Origin: an uncultured Pseudomonadales bacterium
Lineage (GTDB): Bacteria > Pseudomonadota > Gammaproteobacteria > Pseudomonadales > Cellvibrionaceae
DNA length: 64,000 bases
Direction: 5' to 3'
Assembly: GCA_947488935.1 (NCBI GenBank)
Contig: CANLBN010000001.1
Location: forward strand, 434,001-498,000
A model generated the notes under the pieces. That model saw only the letters and a list, made by a program, of their open reading frames with translations. It did no database searches and had not been told where the DNA came from. Shown here piece by piece: positions 54,903 through 64,000 of this stretch. The translations under genes were made by a program, and so were the position numbers. Numbering within the stretch: the stretch's first letter is position 1; each line of letters opens with the position of its first letter.

Positions 54903-55528
54903 GGCTTATTATTACTGAATAAAAAGCGAGGTAATGACAAGCCCATAAAAATTGCAGCGATACGCAAGGCTAGTATTGCTGCCATACTCAAAGTCACTGA
55001 AAGGCCATCTGGAACACTGGCCAATTGTAAAATTAAAAATAATATTCCTCCCGTGATGGCTGCTGACGCATAGATTTCTTTATGAAAAATAAGCGGTATA
55101 TCATTACACAATACATCCCGTAAAATACCACCAACAACACCGGTAAATACCCCCATAATTAAACTGATTTCAGGTGAAAAGCCAAGTAGTTGCGCCTTTT
55201 GTATACCTGCAATAGTAAAAAAAGCGAGCCCGATAGCATCGCAAATTTCTAAAATGCGCATAGGCAGTCGGCAGTATTTAACAACAACAAAAGTAAATAA
55301 GGCGGCACTACAACCTACCCACAAATAATACGTATTTTCTATCCAAATAATGGGATGGGCATTTAATAGTAGATCTCTAACCGTACCACCGCCTAAACAA
55401 GTAATCAGCGCAACAACGAGGACACCAAATATATCGAGTTTTTTATAGCTTGCTGTCAATGCACCCGACACTGCAAAAATAGCAATACCAAAAAAATCTA
55501 AAAATTCCACTATGGTAAATGACATCAT
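54899..55528 (-). CDS. TRIC-type cation channel family membrane protein (UPF0126)
   Basis: 209 aa, six to seven transmembrane helices made of two similar halves carrying the signatures TCLGGGTVRDLLL (about residue 45) and GVVGGILRDVLCND (about 130). Homologous to the prokaryotic trimeric intracellular cation channels and E. coli YadS/YicG. The stop of the adjacent methyltransferase gene (55529) abuts its start. Confidence 0.92.
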   Translation of the reverse strand: MMSFTIVEFLDFFGIAIFAVSGALTASYKKLDIFGVLVVALITCLGGGTVRDLLLNAHPIIWIENTYYLWVGCSAALFTFVVVKYCRLPMRILEICDAIGLAFFTIAGIQKAQLLGFSPEISLIMGVFTGVVGGILRDVLCNDIPLIFHKEIYASAAITGGILFLILQLASVPDGLSVTLSMAAILALRIAAIFMGLSLPRFLFSNNKP

Positions 55529-56125
55529 CTAGCGACTGTATTGCCAAACTAATAGGCGGTTGTTTGCAGGCATTGAGTTATCTTCTATTAGAGACAAATG
55601 ATATTTTGTAGCCTCATCGTTAACTTTTTCAATATCTCGGATACCTCTCAAAGGATTGGCTTCTTTTAGCCACTGATCAAAACATGCATTACTCTCGCTC
55701 GTAAACGCGCCACCATAGTTAAAAGGGCCATACACAATCAGTAGGCCATTGTTATTTAAAGATTGCGATGCCTTTTCAATGCATTGAGTGACAACATTCC
55801 ACGGCATAATATGCAGTGTATTCGCCATAAAAATAGCATCGTATTGTCTATTCAATGACTCTTTTTGGGTAACATCAAAAACAATTGGAGCCCGTAAATT
55901 ACTTAAACCCGCACTCTCAACCCACAAGTTGATGCCCCTATGATTCTCGATAACATCGCTTGTCTGCCAGGTGAGATGTGCTAACTCACGGGAGAAGTAA
56001 GTTGCATGCTGGCCTGTGCCACTGCCAATTTCTAATACCGATTGAGTATCGACAAGAAGTCGAGAGAGCTGGCTTAAAATAACATCGCTATTTTTTTCGC
56101 AGGCAACTGAGAAGGGTTTTTCCAT
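55529..56125 (-). CDS. DUF938 SAM-dependent methyltransferase
   Basis: 198 aa from the ATG at 56125 (MEKPFSVACEKNSDVIL); the frame is open to 56194. Class I methyltransferase: SVLEIGSGTGQHATYFSREL at the SAM site, and MANTLHIMPW. DUF938 proteins are conserved in Gammaproteobacteria; substrate unknown. It precedes and probably shares a transcript with the TRIC-type gene. Confidence 0.88.
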   Translation of the reverse strand: MEKPFSVACEKNSDVILSQLSRLLVDTQSVLEIGSGTGQHATYFSRELAHLTWQTSDVIENHRGINLWVESAGLSNLRAPIVFDVTQKESLNRQYDAIFMANTLHIMPWNVVTQCIEKASQSLNNNGLLIVYGPFNYGGAFTSESNACFDQWLKEANPLRGIRDIEKVNDEATKYHLSLIEDNSMPANNRLLVWQYSR

Positions 56126-56257
56126 ATTGATATCTATTTTGTCTATTGGTGAAGATACTCTATAGAGGCATTTTATTATTTGCAAATAAAACACGAGATA
56201 TAAAGGACCGCTGAACCAGTCGTGAGTGATTTCTCTCCGAGCTTATTCAGAATCGCC

Positions 56258-56290
56258 ATAAAAAAAGCCCTGTAAAAATACAGGGCTTTT
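56258..56290 (-). terminator. Terminator after pstS
   Basis: AAAAGCCCTGTA and TACAGGGCTTTT form a 12-bp stem with a 4-base loop, and on the minus strand a run of T follows. It ends the single-gene pstS transcript. Confidence 0.93.
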
Positions 56291-56333
56291 CAATAGTAAT
56301 AGTAAAGGAGAGGGCTAGAATCTCTATTACTAT

Positions 56334-57386
56334 TTACTTAAAGTCGCTTAATTGCATTTCTTTAAGAGATTTAGCATTAGCTGCAAACTGCTTACGTAAA
56401 TCATCTGATAATGGAATCATACCGCGCTCTGCAAGATAACCATCTTCACCCCAAGTTGATTCTTTGGTGAACTCAGCGATGTATTCTTCGATACCAGGAA
56501 CAACACCTACGTGGTTTTTCTTAACGTAGAAGTAAAGTGGGCGAGAGATTTTATAGCTCTTTTCAGCAATGGTTTCAAACTCTGGAGCGACACCCTCTAC
56601 TAGTGAGCCTTGAACTTTTGAAGAATTTTCTTCAAGGAAGCTAAAACCAAAAATACCTAAGGCTTCGGGGTTCTTTTCTAGCTTCTGAACCACTAGATTG
56701 TCGTTTTCACCCGCTTCAACATAGGCGCCGTCTTCACGAATTGTATGACAAATTGCTTTATAGGCTTGTTTGTCTTTCTTCTTCATCGACTTGATGAAGG
56801 GGTACTGCTTACAACCCCCTTCCATTGCAAGTTCTGCAAACGCATCACGAGTACCCGAAGTAGGTGGAGGCCCTAAAACTTCGATCGCTATATTGGGTAA
56901 GCTTGGATTAACGTCTTTCCACGTTTTATATGGGTTCGCAATCAGCGTATCACTACCACTTGGGTTTGGCACTTCTTTCGCTAGCGCTAAGAATAGGTCT
57001 TTACGAGTCAGGCTTAGTTGCTCTGACTTCTTAGAGTTAGCAACAACGATACCGTCAAAACCGACAAGCACTTCAACAACTTTTACACCGTTAGCGGTAC
57101 ATTTTTCAAATTCAGACTGCTTGATGCGACGAGATGAGTTAGTAACATCCGGGTGAGAGACACCAACACCATTACAAAATAGCTTAGCACCACCACCAGA
57201 ACCCGTAGATTCGATAGTAGGCGTTTTAAATGTAGTTGTTTTACCAAACTTCTCTGCAACGGTTGTCGCAAAAGGGAAAACAGTCGATGAGCCAACGATG
57301 CTGATGTTGTCACGTGATGCTTGTGCAGCTGTACTGACCGTTAATACTGCAGCTGCAATTAAAGCAGCAGAACTTAATTTTTTCAT
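56334..57386 (-). CDS. pstS: Phosphate ABC transporter substrate-binding protein PstS
   Basis: 350 aa from the ATG at 57386 (MKKLSSAALIA); the frame is open ten codons further. Signal peptide cleaved after TAAQA (about residue 23). Phosphate-binding loops IVGSSTVFPFAT and ESTGSGGGAKLF near the N-terminus, and GTRDAF near residue 190. Its gene is separate from pstCAB, which lie 4 kb away on the same strand, and it carries its own Pho box and terminator for high-level expression. Confidence 0.95.
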   Translation of the reverse strand: MKKLSSAALIAAAVLTVSTAAQASRDNISIVGSSTVFPFATTVAEKFGKTTTFKTPTIESTGSGGGAKLFCNGVGVSHPDVTNSSRRIKQSEFEKCTANGVKVVEVLVGFDGIVVANSKKSEQLSLTRKDLFLALAKEVPNPSGSDTLIANPYKTWKDVNPSLPNIAIEVLGPPPTSGTRDAFAELAMEGGCKQYPFIKSMKKKDKQAYKAICHTIREDGAYVEAGENDNLVVQKLEKNPEALGIFGFSFLEENSSKVQGSLVEGVAPEFETIAEKSYKISRPLYFYVKKNHVGVVPGIEEYIAEFTKESTWGEDGYLAERGMIPLSDDLRKQFAANAKSLKEMQLSDFK

Positions 57387-57477
57387 GGAAAGTCTCCAAT
57401 TAACAATATTATTCAAATTTAGTAGTTAAATATAAGCTATGCATATTTATCGAATTCGCAGCTATCATAGCCAGCAA

Positions 57478-57497
57478 TTATGACACTAAGATGACAG
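57478..57497 (-). promoter_or_regulatory. Pho box upstream of pstS
   Basis: On the minus strand CTGTCAT-CTTA-GTGTCAT, an excellent PhoB site. A -10-like TATGAT (57464-57469) follows ten bases after the box. Confidence 0.93.
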
Positions 57498-57631
57498 TCA
57501 TGTAATAATATTGCGCTTGCTCTCAAATGCATCCAAAACAGGTTATAATAGGCTTTACACCTTAAGGTCAGATGATTAGTATCTACCCTATATTTGCTGA
57601 TTAGCACCAGAGCTACCTAAGAGTTACCTAC

Positions 57632-58000
57632 ATGCGTTCACTAACACTTCCATTATTAACCGTTTTTGTTATCTCAGGCTGTGCCTATCTGCCCAGTGGC
57701 CTACCTGGTGCTGCACCCAAGATTTCTAAACCTTCGGTTGTTTATAAAACACCCGAAATTGTTAACTTCGGACCAGAGTCAGCTGACCCCAAAATCTCCG
57801 AGCAAACCCCCGAGGACTTCCTTAAAGAAGATGAAGGGCCAGGGCGCTTTGTCCTTGATAAATCAAAGCCTGCCTCCTTTGCAGACTACAAGCAATGGCG
57901 TCGCAAAAATGACCCTGGCGGTCAGGTCTATGCTGAATTCAAACAATGGGAAGCTGCCCTAAAGGAAAGAAAGCTAAGGCAGCAAAAACAAGCTAAATAG
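57632..58000 (+). CDS. Putative lipoprotein, 122 aa
   Basis: Signal peptide with a lipobox ISGC (lipidated Cys at residue 17; MRSLTLPLLTVFVISGCAY). The mature part is proline- and lysine-rich, with an acidic stretch (PEDFLKEDEGPG) and a charged, helical C-terminus (KERKLRQQKQ). No family is recognised. It is convergent with yaaA, from which it is separated by 21 bp. Confidence 0.72.
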   Translation: MRSLTLPLLTVFVISGCAYLPSGLPGAAPKISKPSVVYKTPEIVNFGPESADPKISEQTPEDFLKEDEGPGRFVLDKSKPASFADYKQWRRKNDPGGQVYAEFKQWEAALKERKLRQQKQAK

Positions 58001-58021
58001 GGCTTTGCGGCTTAAAAGATG

Positions 58022-58798
58022 CTAAGCCTGCTCTTCTCGGGTAAACACCCAATTGTTACCTTCACTTAAAGAGGCATTAAAAGAGTAGCCCTCTAAGTTA
58101 AATTTCTTTAACTGGGAAGCTTTTGAGATATTATTCTTTATCGCATAAGCACTCATTAAACCACGCGCTTTTTTTGCATAAAAACTAATAATTTTATACT
58201 CCCCATTTTTTTTATCTTTAAAAATAGGTGTAATCAACTCTGCTTTTAGCTCTTTCGCCTTTACGGATTTAAAGTACTCGTTCGAAGCCAAATTAACAAT
58301 TTCTTCACTCTTTAGAGTTTTTAGCTGTTTGTTGATAGCGTCAGTAATACGGCTACCCCAGAATTCGTACAAGTTTTTACCTCGGCTATTAGCGAACTTA
58401 GTGCCCATCTCCAAGCGATAAGGCTGCATTAGATCTAAAGGCCTTAAAAGCCCATAGAGCCCCGATAATATACGCAGGTGCTTTTGAGCAAAAGTAAGCT
58501 CATCAGTATTCAGTGACTCGGCATCTAAGCCTGTATAAACATCGCCTTTAAAGGCCAAAACTGCTTGTTTGGCGTTATCTTTACTAAATGGCTGCGACCA
58601 GCTTTGGTAACGGTCATAATTTAACGTGCCCAACTTATCGCTAATATGCATCAAGGTAGATATATCCTGTGGCGCTAATTCACGCAGCTCATCTATTAGC
58701 ACTTGCGAGTCATCCAACATCGCCGGTTGGGTTGACTTTTTAGTCCTTGGTGGTGTTTCATAATCTAATGTTTTTGCGGGTGAAATAAGAATCAGCAC
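58022..58798 (-). CDS. yaaA: Peroxide stress protein YaaA (DUF328)
   Basis: 258 aa. Starts [14 protein letters not shown], the family hallmark, and contains [19 protein letters not shown] and [13 protein letters not shown]. YaaA lowers free iron and protects DNA during peroxide stress in E. coli; it binds DNA by a helix-hairpin-helix-like motif. Full length. Confidence 0.96.
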   Translation of the reverse strand: MLILISPAKTLDYETPPRTKKSTQPAMLDDSQVLIDELRELAPQDISTLMHISDKLGTLNYDRYQSWSQPFSKDNAKQAVLAFKGDVYTGLDAESLNTDELTFAQKHLRILSGLYGLLRPLDLMQPYRLEMGTKFANSRGKNLYEFWGSRITDAINKQLKTLKSEEIVNLASNEYFKSVKAKELKAELITPIFKDKKNGEYKIISFYAKKARGLMSAYAIKNNISKASQLKKFNLEGYSFNASLSEGNNWVFTREEQA

Positions 58799-58951
58799 AG
58801 GTTAAACCTCTTTTAAAACAAATCATTACGAGTAGATATGTGGAACCCCTGCAAAGGCCTGAGTGATATTTCCTTTATTGAAGAATCATTCACGACTTTT
58901 TCAAAGGCTCCATATATACTTTTATCTATTATACGTAATTAAGGACTATTT

Positions 58952-60208
58952 ATGCGCTTACTTCTATTATCTTCATTTATGCTGTTGATAGTGACAGCCT
59001 GTGGAACAAACCCTGTCACTGGTAAGCAGCAAATTACATTTATGAGCCAAGCTCAGGAGATAAGTTTAGGCCGACAGCAATACGGGCCTAGTCAACAATC
59101 TCAGGGCGGCACCTATGTTATTGATAAGTCACTCAATACGTATGTCAATAACGTAGGGCAACGTTTAGCAAAGCGTAGTGCTCAGCCCAATCTACCCTAC
59201 GAATTTATAGTACTCAATAACGATGTACCCAATGCGTGGGCCTTACCTGGCGGAAAAATAGCAATTAACAGAGGTCTCCTAGTTTTACTCGAAGACGAGG
59301 CACAACTAGCAGCAGTGCTTGCTCACGAAGTCGTACACGCTGCGGCACGCCACGGCGCTGAGCAACATGCGACCAACTTGGGCATTGGATTACTATCAAC
59401 GATTGCACAAACACAAACTAAAAGCGGTATTGTCAGGCAAGGCCTCGGTATTGGTACAAGAGGGGCACAGGCATTTTATAGCCGTGCCAATGAATTGGAG
59501 TCGGATCATTATGGTATTAATTACATGGTGGCCGAGGGTTATGACCCCTATGGGGCCGTTGAGTTACAGCAAACATTGCTCTCTTTATCCAAAGGTGGAT
59601 CATCGGATCTTTTAAGCGAGTTTTTTGCGAGCCACCCTCCCTCTCAAGAGCGTATTACAAAAAATCGACAACGCGCCCAAACCTTGCCTAAAGGTAAGCG
59701 TAATAAAGCTGCTTTTCTTAAGGCAACAAGGCAGCTTCGCAAGGATAAAGCTGCCTATGAAAAACACCAAGCCGCATTAAAAGCAGCCGGAGAAAAAAAC
59801 TGGACGCAGGCACTTAGCTTCGTTAATCAATCGATTAACAGGCAACCCCGAGAGGCACGTTTTTATATAACCAAGGGCAGATTACTAAGCCGTGACGATA
59901 AAAACAAACAAGCCTTAAACGCTTTTAATAAATCAGTCAGTCTAGAACCTGGATATTTTGAATCCCATTTACGGCGTGGAATGCTCCATCACAAAATGGC
60001 GCACTATCAAAAGGCAAAGCAGGACTTATCGACAAGCCATGGACTATTGCCCGTACAAGCCTCCAGCTTTTTTCTTGGTGAAATTGCTGAACGCAATAAC
60101 AATAGGCAACAGGCTATTCAGTTTTACCAACAAGCTGCACAAGCTGGTGGAGAGATGGGTAAGCAAGCAGCAGCGCGTATGCAAAAGCTGGGGGCCAAAG
60201 CGCGTTAA
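58952..60208 (+). CDS. Lipoprotein M48 metalloprotease with TPR repeats (BepA-like)
   Basis: 418 aa. Signal peptide with lipobox VTAC (Cys at residue 17). M48 zinc protease domain: LAHEVVHAAARHG (HExxH, about residue 128) and third ligand in RANELESDHYG (about 190). The C-terminal third carries tetratricopeptide repeats (EARFYITKGRLLSRDDKNKQALNAF in part; AHYQKAKQDL). BepA relatives assist and proofread outer-membrane protein assembly. Somewhat shorter than E. coli BepA (487 aa). Confidence 0.9.
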   Translation: MRLLLLSSFMLLIVTACGTNPVTGKQQITFMSQAQEISLGRQQYGPSQQSQGGTYVIDKSLNTYVNNVGQRLAKRSAQPNLPYEFIVLNNDVPNAWALPGGKIAINRGLLVLLEDEAQLAAVLAHEVVHAAARHGAEQHATNLGIGLLSTIAQTQTKSGIVRQGLGIGTRGAQAFYSRANELESDHYGINYMVAEGYDPYGAVELQQTLLSLSKGGSSDLLSEFFASHPPSQERITKNRQRAQTLPKGKRNKAAFLKATRQLRKDKAAYEKHQAALKAAGEKNWTQALSFVNQSINRQPREARFYITKGRLLSRDDKNKQALNAFNKSVSLEPGYFESHLRRGMLHHKMAHYQKAKQDLSTSHGLLPVQASSFFLGEIAERNNNRQQAIQFYQQAAQAGGEMGKQAAARMQKLGAKAR

Positions 60209-60296
60209 CGGCTGAACAAGCTTGAATGGATTTTCTGTAAGGGGAAATTATTCAGGGCGGCTATTCAAAAGCGACTAAACACCCTCTCAATACTAA

Positions 60297-60332
60297 AAAG
60301 CCACAATAGCACAGAGTAACTATTGTGGCTTT
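60297..60332 (-). terminator. Terminator after phoU
   Basis: AAAGCCACAATAG and CTATTGTGGCTTT form a 13-bp stem. On the minus strand T residues follow. It separates the pst operon from the convergent M48 gene. Confidence 0.9.
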
Positions 60333-60349
60333 CAATAGGCTATAGGCAC

Positions 60350-61069
60350 CTATTTTTCGGGGCGAACTTCTTCTTCCATTTCGGATATGGTTTTATGCCT
60401 AACATCGAGACCCTTAACCAAATAAATAATATGCTCCGCAATGTTTTCAGCATGGTCACCAATGCGCTCCAGCGCACGTAAAGCCCAAGTGATATTCATC
60501 GCGCGAGAAATATTGCGTGGATTCTCCATCATATAAGTAATGAGCACACGCATCGCGATATCGTATTCTTCATCAATTGCTTTATCTTCTTCGGCAATTT
60601 GCAAGGCAGTATTAACATCATAACGCGCAAAAGCAGTTAATGTATCACTGACGACTTGCTGTACACGGCGACCAAGGTTTTTTAACTCGCCAAAACCGTC
60701 AAGTATCTCGCCATTTTCGCTAATTAATATAGCCATTTGTGCGATCTTTTTAGCCTCGTCACCCATACGCTCTAGGTCACGAGTCGCTTTGGATATAGAC
60801 ATAACCAGCCTTAAATCTGAGGCTGTTGGTTGACGTCTAGCAATAATTTGTACGCATAAATCATCCAATGCCATCTCGCGATCATCAACCGTACTTTCAA
60901 CGGATAACACTTTTTCGGCGAGCTCAGTATCTAGTTTTGTGATTGCCTTTACAGCGTCGATGATTTGTTGCTCGACAATCCCTCCCATTTCAAGGAATTC
61001 TGTTTTCAGATCATCGAGTACCGCATTATATTGTTGCGAAATATGTTGATCGATATTTAGTTTATCCAC
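60350..61069 (-). CDS. phoU: Phosphate transport regulator PhoU
   Basis: 239 aa, two PhoU helical-bundle repeats (EFLEMGGIVEQQIIDAVKAI; ERIGDHAENIAEHI near the end) with the metal-binding E/D-x3-D pattern. It signals phosphate status from PstSCAB to PhoR. The start is a GTG at 61069 with GGAG six bases upstream; the frame's TTG at 61084 is not needed. Last gene of the pst operon, 52 bp after pstB. Confidence 0.95.
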   Translation of the reverse strand: MDKLNIDQHISQQYNAVLDDLKTEFLEMGGIVEQQIIDAVKAITKLDTELAEKVLSVESTVDDREMALDDLCVQIIARRQPTASDLRLVMSISKATRDLERMGDEAKKIAQMAILISENGEILDGFGELKNLGRRVQQVVSDTLTAFARYDVNTALQIAEEDKAIDEEYDIAMRVLITYMMENPRNISRAMNITWALRALERIGDHAENIAEHIIYLVKGLDVRHKTISEMEEEVRPEK

Positions 61070-61121
61070 AAAAATCTCCAGCAAAATACATTATAAGTAT
61101 TTGTAAAATTTTCCATATTAA

Positions 61122-61943
61122 TTAACCGAAACGACCCGTGATATATGCTTCTGTCAAACTATGGTCGGGGTTTGTAAATACTTTTTCGGTCTCATTAACT
61201 TCCACTAGCTTACCCAAGTGAAAATATGCCGTCCTATGAGAAACACGAGCAGCCTGTTGCATCGAATGCGTCACAATGGCAATCGTAAAGTTTTCACTTA
61301 ACTCATCAATTAACTCTTCTATTTTAGCCGTTGCGATAGGGTCTAGTGCAGAGCAAGGTTCATCCATTAAAATCACTTCCGGACTAACTGCAATTGTCCG
61401 CGCAATACATAGGCGCTGCTGCTGGCCACCTGACAAACCTGTACCAGGTTGGTGCAGGCGGTCTTTAACCTCTTCCCACAGACCCGCTTTGCGCAAGCTG
61501 GTTTCTACAATTTCGTCCATATCAGCACGCCTTGCAGCGAGGCCATGGATGCGTGGACCATAAGCCACATTATCATAAATCGATTTAGGAAAGGGATTAG
61601 GCTTTTGGAAAACCATACCTACACGCGCTCGCAATGGCACCACATCAAGTTTTGAGTCGTAAATATTCTGACCCTCAAGATGAAGCTGACCAGTGACTTT
61701 ACAGATTTCAATGGTATCGTTCATACGATTAAGGCAACGTAAAAAGGTTGATTTACCGCAACCCGATGGGCCAATCATCGCAATAACTTCATTAACACCT
61801 ATATCAAGGCTAACACCAAAAATAGCCTGTTTTTCACCATAAAATACATCGACATCACGCATCGACATTTTGGCATTATCCACCAATGGGATACCAACGG
61901 TCTCTTTGATGTCATTTATATCGGTAATTGTATTATTTTCCAC
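61122..61943 (-). CDS. pstB: Phosphate ABC transporter ATP-binding protein PstB
   Basis: 273 aa. Walker [10 protein letters not shown] (about residue 60), ABC signature LSGGQQQRL (about 170), Walker [15 protein letters not shown] and the switch THS. Energises high-affinity phosphate import. Gap of 69 bp to pstA. Confidence 0.97.
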   Translation of the reverse strand: MENNTITDINDIKETVGIPLVDNAKMSMRDVDVFYGEKQAIFGVSLDIGVNEVIAMIGPSGCGKSTFLRCLNRMNDTIEICKVTGQLHLEGQNIYDSKLDVVPLRARVGMVFQKPNPFPKSIYDNVAYGPRIHGLAARRADMDEIVETSLRKAGLWEEVKDRLHQPGTGLSGGQQQRLCIARTIAVSPEVILMDEPCSALDPIATAKIEELIDELSENFTIAIVTHSMQQAARVSHRTAYFHLGKLVEVNETEKVFTNPDHSLTEAYITGRFG

Positions 61944-62012
61944 AATTGTTTCCTGTACATTCGTTCACAATATTACCCTACGCCATTATTCTTTATAATG
62001 TGCACAGCGACA

Positions 62013-63308
62013 CTACCATCTACGCTCTAATCTCGACCTTGCCCAAACGGCCAGCGCATTCATCATAACCAAAAATAAAATAAGCACCAAAATTGCCGCC
62101 GAGGCCTTTTCACTAAAACCTGCATCTGCGTTTCTAAACCACTGAAAGATCTGCATTGGCAAAACTGTCGAGGGGTCCGTGATAGCTGTAGGAACATCGG
62201 GAATAAATGCCGCCATACCAATCATTAACAATGGCGCACTCTCGCCTAGTGCTTGCGCCAAACCAATAATCGTACCCGTTAGCATGCCAGGCATTGCCAA
62301 TGGAATCACATGGTGAATAGTGACCTGCATTTTAGATGCACCAATACCATAGGCTGCTTCACGAATAGACGGTGGTACGGCTTTAATTGCCGCACGGCTT
62401 GAAATAATAATCGTTGGTAAGGTCATTAGTGTTAAAACAAAACCACCGACCAATGGCGTTGACCGAGGAAAGCCAAAAAAGCTTAAGAAGATAGCCAAAC
62501 CCAACAAACCAAAAATAATGGAAGGCACTGCCGCAAGATTATTGATGTTAATCTCGATCAGGTCTGTCCATTTATTTTTAGGGGCATACTCTTCGAGATA
62601 AACAGCCGTTGCAATACCAATAGGAAAAGACAAACAAAAAGTGACTAGCAGTAAATAAAGAGAGCCCATAAATGCACTCAAAATACCGGCCTCTTCGGAC
62701 TGGGCCGAATCACCCGAGGTAAAGAATGTTTTATTAAGACTTTTGTTAAAACCGCCTTCTTGTCGCTCCAATAGTTTACCAATGAGCAGTAACTGTGCTT
62801 CATTGAAGTATTCTTTTCCGGGCTCGCCTTTTTCACCTAAGCGCTTTAGATAAAAATCAACCTTATCATCCACTAATGCATCAATAGTGATGGTTGTACC
62901 CAGTAACGAGGCTGCATTTGTTTTTAGTAGGTCTTGTATTCTGTAACCTGTTGCATCAATTGCTATAAGCGTGCGCGCATTTTTCTTTTCTTTCCGCTTT
63001 TTGGCCTCAAAAATTTCATACACTCTTTTTTTAACAAGAGTGGTGTAATCAGCGCCCAAAATTTGATGGACATCGTTGGTATCTGTAATGCCCAAAACTT
63101 CCGCATCTAGATGAATCTCTATCGGTAAATAGTGGTAGAAAAAGCCTCTCGTACCCTTGCTGATAATGTCAGTAAACAAAAAAACCAAGCACATCAAACC
63201 AAAGCAGATTGATAGTATTCCATAGGCTTGGAAACGTTTTTCTGCTCGGTAGCGCTTTTTTAAATTTTTGTTGACGAGATCAATCGTATTTATGTTTTTA
63301 TCAGTCAT
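62013..63308 (-). CDS. pstA: Phosphate ABC transporter permease PstA
   Basis: 431 aa from the ATG at 63308 (MTDKNINTIDLV), which overlaps the pstC stop by eight bases. Longer than the usual ~290 aa because of a large periplasmic loop (about residues 55-215) between TM1 and the conserved permease part. The EAA-like motif EAAYGIGASKMQVTIHHVIPLAMPG in part marks the contact with PstB. The extended form is common in the Pseudomonas-like lineage. Confidence 0.94.
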   Translation of the reverse strand: MTDKNINTIDLVNKNLKKRYRAEKRFQAYGILSICFGLMCLVFLFTDIISKGTRGFFYHYLPIEIHLDAEVLGITDTNDVHQILGADYTTLVKKRVYEIFEAKKRKEKKNARTLIAIDATGYRIQDLLKTNAASLLGTTITIDALVDDKVDFYLKRLGEKGEPGKEYFNEAQLLLIGKLLERQEGGFNKSLNKTFFTSGDSAQSEEAGILSAFMGSLYLLLVTFCLSFPIGIATAVYLEEYAPKNKWTDLIEININNLAAVPSIIFGLLGLAIFLSFFGFPRSTPLVGGFVLTLMTLPTIIISSRAAIKAVPPSIREAAYGIGASKMQVTIHHVIPLAMPGMLTGTIIGLAQALGESAPLLMIGMAAFIPDVPTAITDPSTVLPMQIFQWFRNADAGFSEKASAAILVLILFLVMMNALAVWARSRLERRW

Positions 63309-64000
63309 ATTGCTCACGATATTTCTTAACAATCCGCAGTGCGAAAAAGTTTAAACCTAGGGTAATCACAAATAAAACAAGCCCTAAAGCAAATGCTGCG
63401 AGCGTCTTGGCACTATCGAATTCGTGATCGCCAATAAGTAATGTTGTCATTTGGACCGTTACGGTCGTAACAGACTCCAACGGGTTTGCTGTTAATCGAG
63501 CGGCCGTGCCTACTGCCATCACTACAATCATAGTCTCACCGATGGCGCGTGAGACCGCCAACAAAATAGCACCGACAATACCTGGCAACGCTGCCGGAAG
63601 GATAACTTTTTTTACAGTTTCTGACTGTGTAGAGCCAAGACCATAGGAGCCATCCCTCAATGATTGAGGCACAGCATTAATCACATCGTCGGATAGAGAA
63701 GACACAAAGGGAATAATCATCACCCCCATCACTAATCCCGCAGCTAGTGCACTCTCGCCGGAGACATCTAAAGGCCCTATCGAAAAACTTAAAAGAGAGA
63801 GTTCTAAACCGTGGAGCGCATTTTTAATCATTGGCGCTACAGTTAATGCAGCAAAAAAGCCATAAACAACCGTAGGAATACCCGCAAGTACTTCTAGCAT
63901 TGGCTTCACGACGACTCTAACCTTATTATTCGCATATTCCGAAAGATAAATGGCTGTCATTAAGCCTGTAGGGACTGCGATCACCATAGCAATGAAAGAG
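63301..64000 (-). CDS. pstC: Phosphate ABC transporter permease PstC (partial, start outside window)
   Basis: Only the C-terminal ~233 residues are in the window; the gene continues past base 64000. Transmembrane helices and the permease motif SYGLGSTQSETVKKVILPAALPG (in part) are intact, as is the stop codon. First gene of the visible pstC-pstA-pstB-phoU operon; any Pho box in front of it would lie outside. Confidence 0.93.
   Translation of the reverse strand, partial: SFIAMVIAVPTGLMTAIYLSEYANNKVRVVVKPMLEVLAGIPTVVYGFFAALTVAPMIKNALHGLELSLLSFSIGPLDVSGESALAAGLVMGVMIIPFVSSLSDDVINAVPQSLRDGSYGLGSTQSETVKKVILPAALPGIVGAILLAVSRAIGETMIVVMAVGTAARLTANPLESVTTVTVQMTTLLIGDHEFDSAKTLAAFALGLVLFVITLGLNFFALRIVKKYREQYD

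Overview
The window is about 42% G+C by eye, is densely coded, and comes from a chromosome of a marine-type gammaproteobacterium. The gene order of the housekeeping blocks is that of Pseudomonas and the Cellvibrio/Saccharophagus-like lineages: miaA-hfq-hflX-hflK-hflC-yjeT-hisZ-purA; argH-algZ-algR-hemCDXY; and oxyR-recG-ubiC-ubiA-phoB-phoR followed by the pst genes. I cannot name the genus from sequence alone.

Region 1 (1-8126) is a chromosomal integron. The integrase gene intI (7134-8126, +) lies on the right. It is divergent from twelve gene cassettes, all read leftward, and the array continues past the left edge. Eleven complete attC sites and one partial site can be delimited. For each cassette the 7-base core at its entry end matches the core at its exit end. 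No cassette product has a secure function; the more informative ones are a HEAT-repeat-like protein, a HEPN-like protein with an R-x5-H motif, a zinc-ribbon membrane protein and a lipoprotein. The attI/intI intergenic region has a perfect LexA box and four copies of an inverted TGATCAAGAGAA motif.

Region 2 (8214-21960) holds cvfB-pgm, the hfq operon (all on -), dtd, a DsbA-family gene, a prolyl aminopeptidase and tag. A 260-bp MITE-like element with 27-bp inverted ends and a 4-bp target duplication (19363-19622) separates dtd from the DsbA-family gene.

Region 3 (22209-26872) holds a periplasmic binding protein paired with a HAMP membrane protein that has no output domain, two orphan small genes, and an arsR-arsC-acr3 operon. 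A good Pho box precedes the ars operon.

Region 4 (26961-40909) is the argH-algZ-algR-hemC-hemD-hemX-hemY block. It is interrupted between algR and hemC by an accessory module: a TetR regulator, an MMPL/RND exporter, a LolA-like protein, an outer-membrane barrel and a hotdog-fold protein. A strong palindromic operator lies between tetR and hemC.

Region 5 (40948-64000) holds an SDR protein, recQ, oxyR-recG, a YbaK-HDOD fusion, ubiC-ubiA, phoB-phoR, cytochrome c', and the phosphate system. pstS sits alone, with its own Pho box; pstC-pstA-pstB-phoU forms a separate leftward operon, and pstC runs off the right edge. A second MITE-like inverted-repeat element (44148-44281) lies between recQ and oxyR. 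I saw no rRNA, tRNA or CRISPR array.
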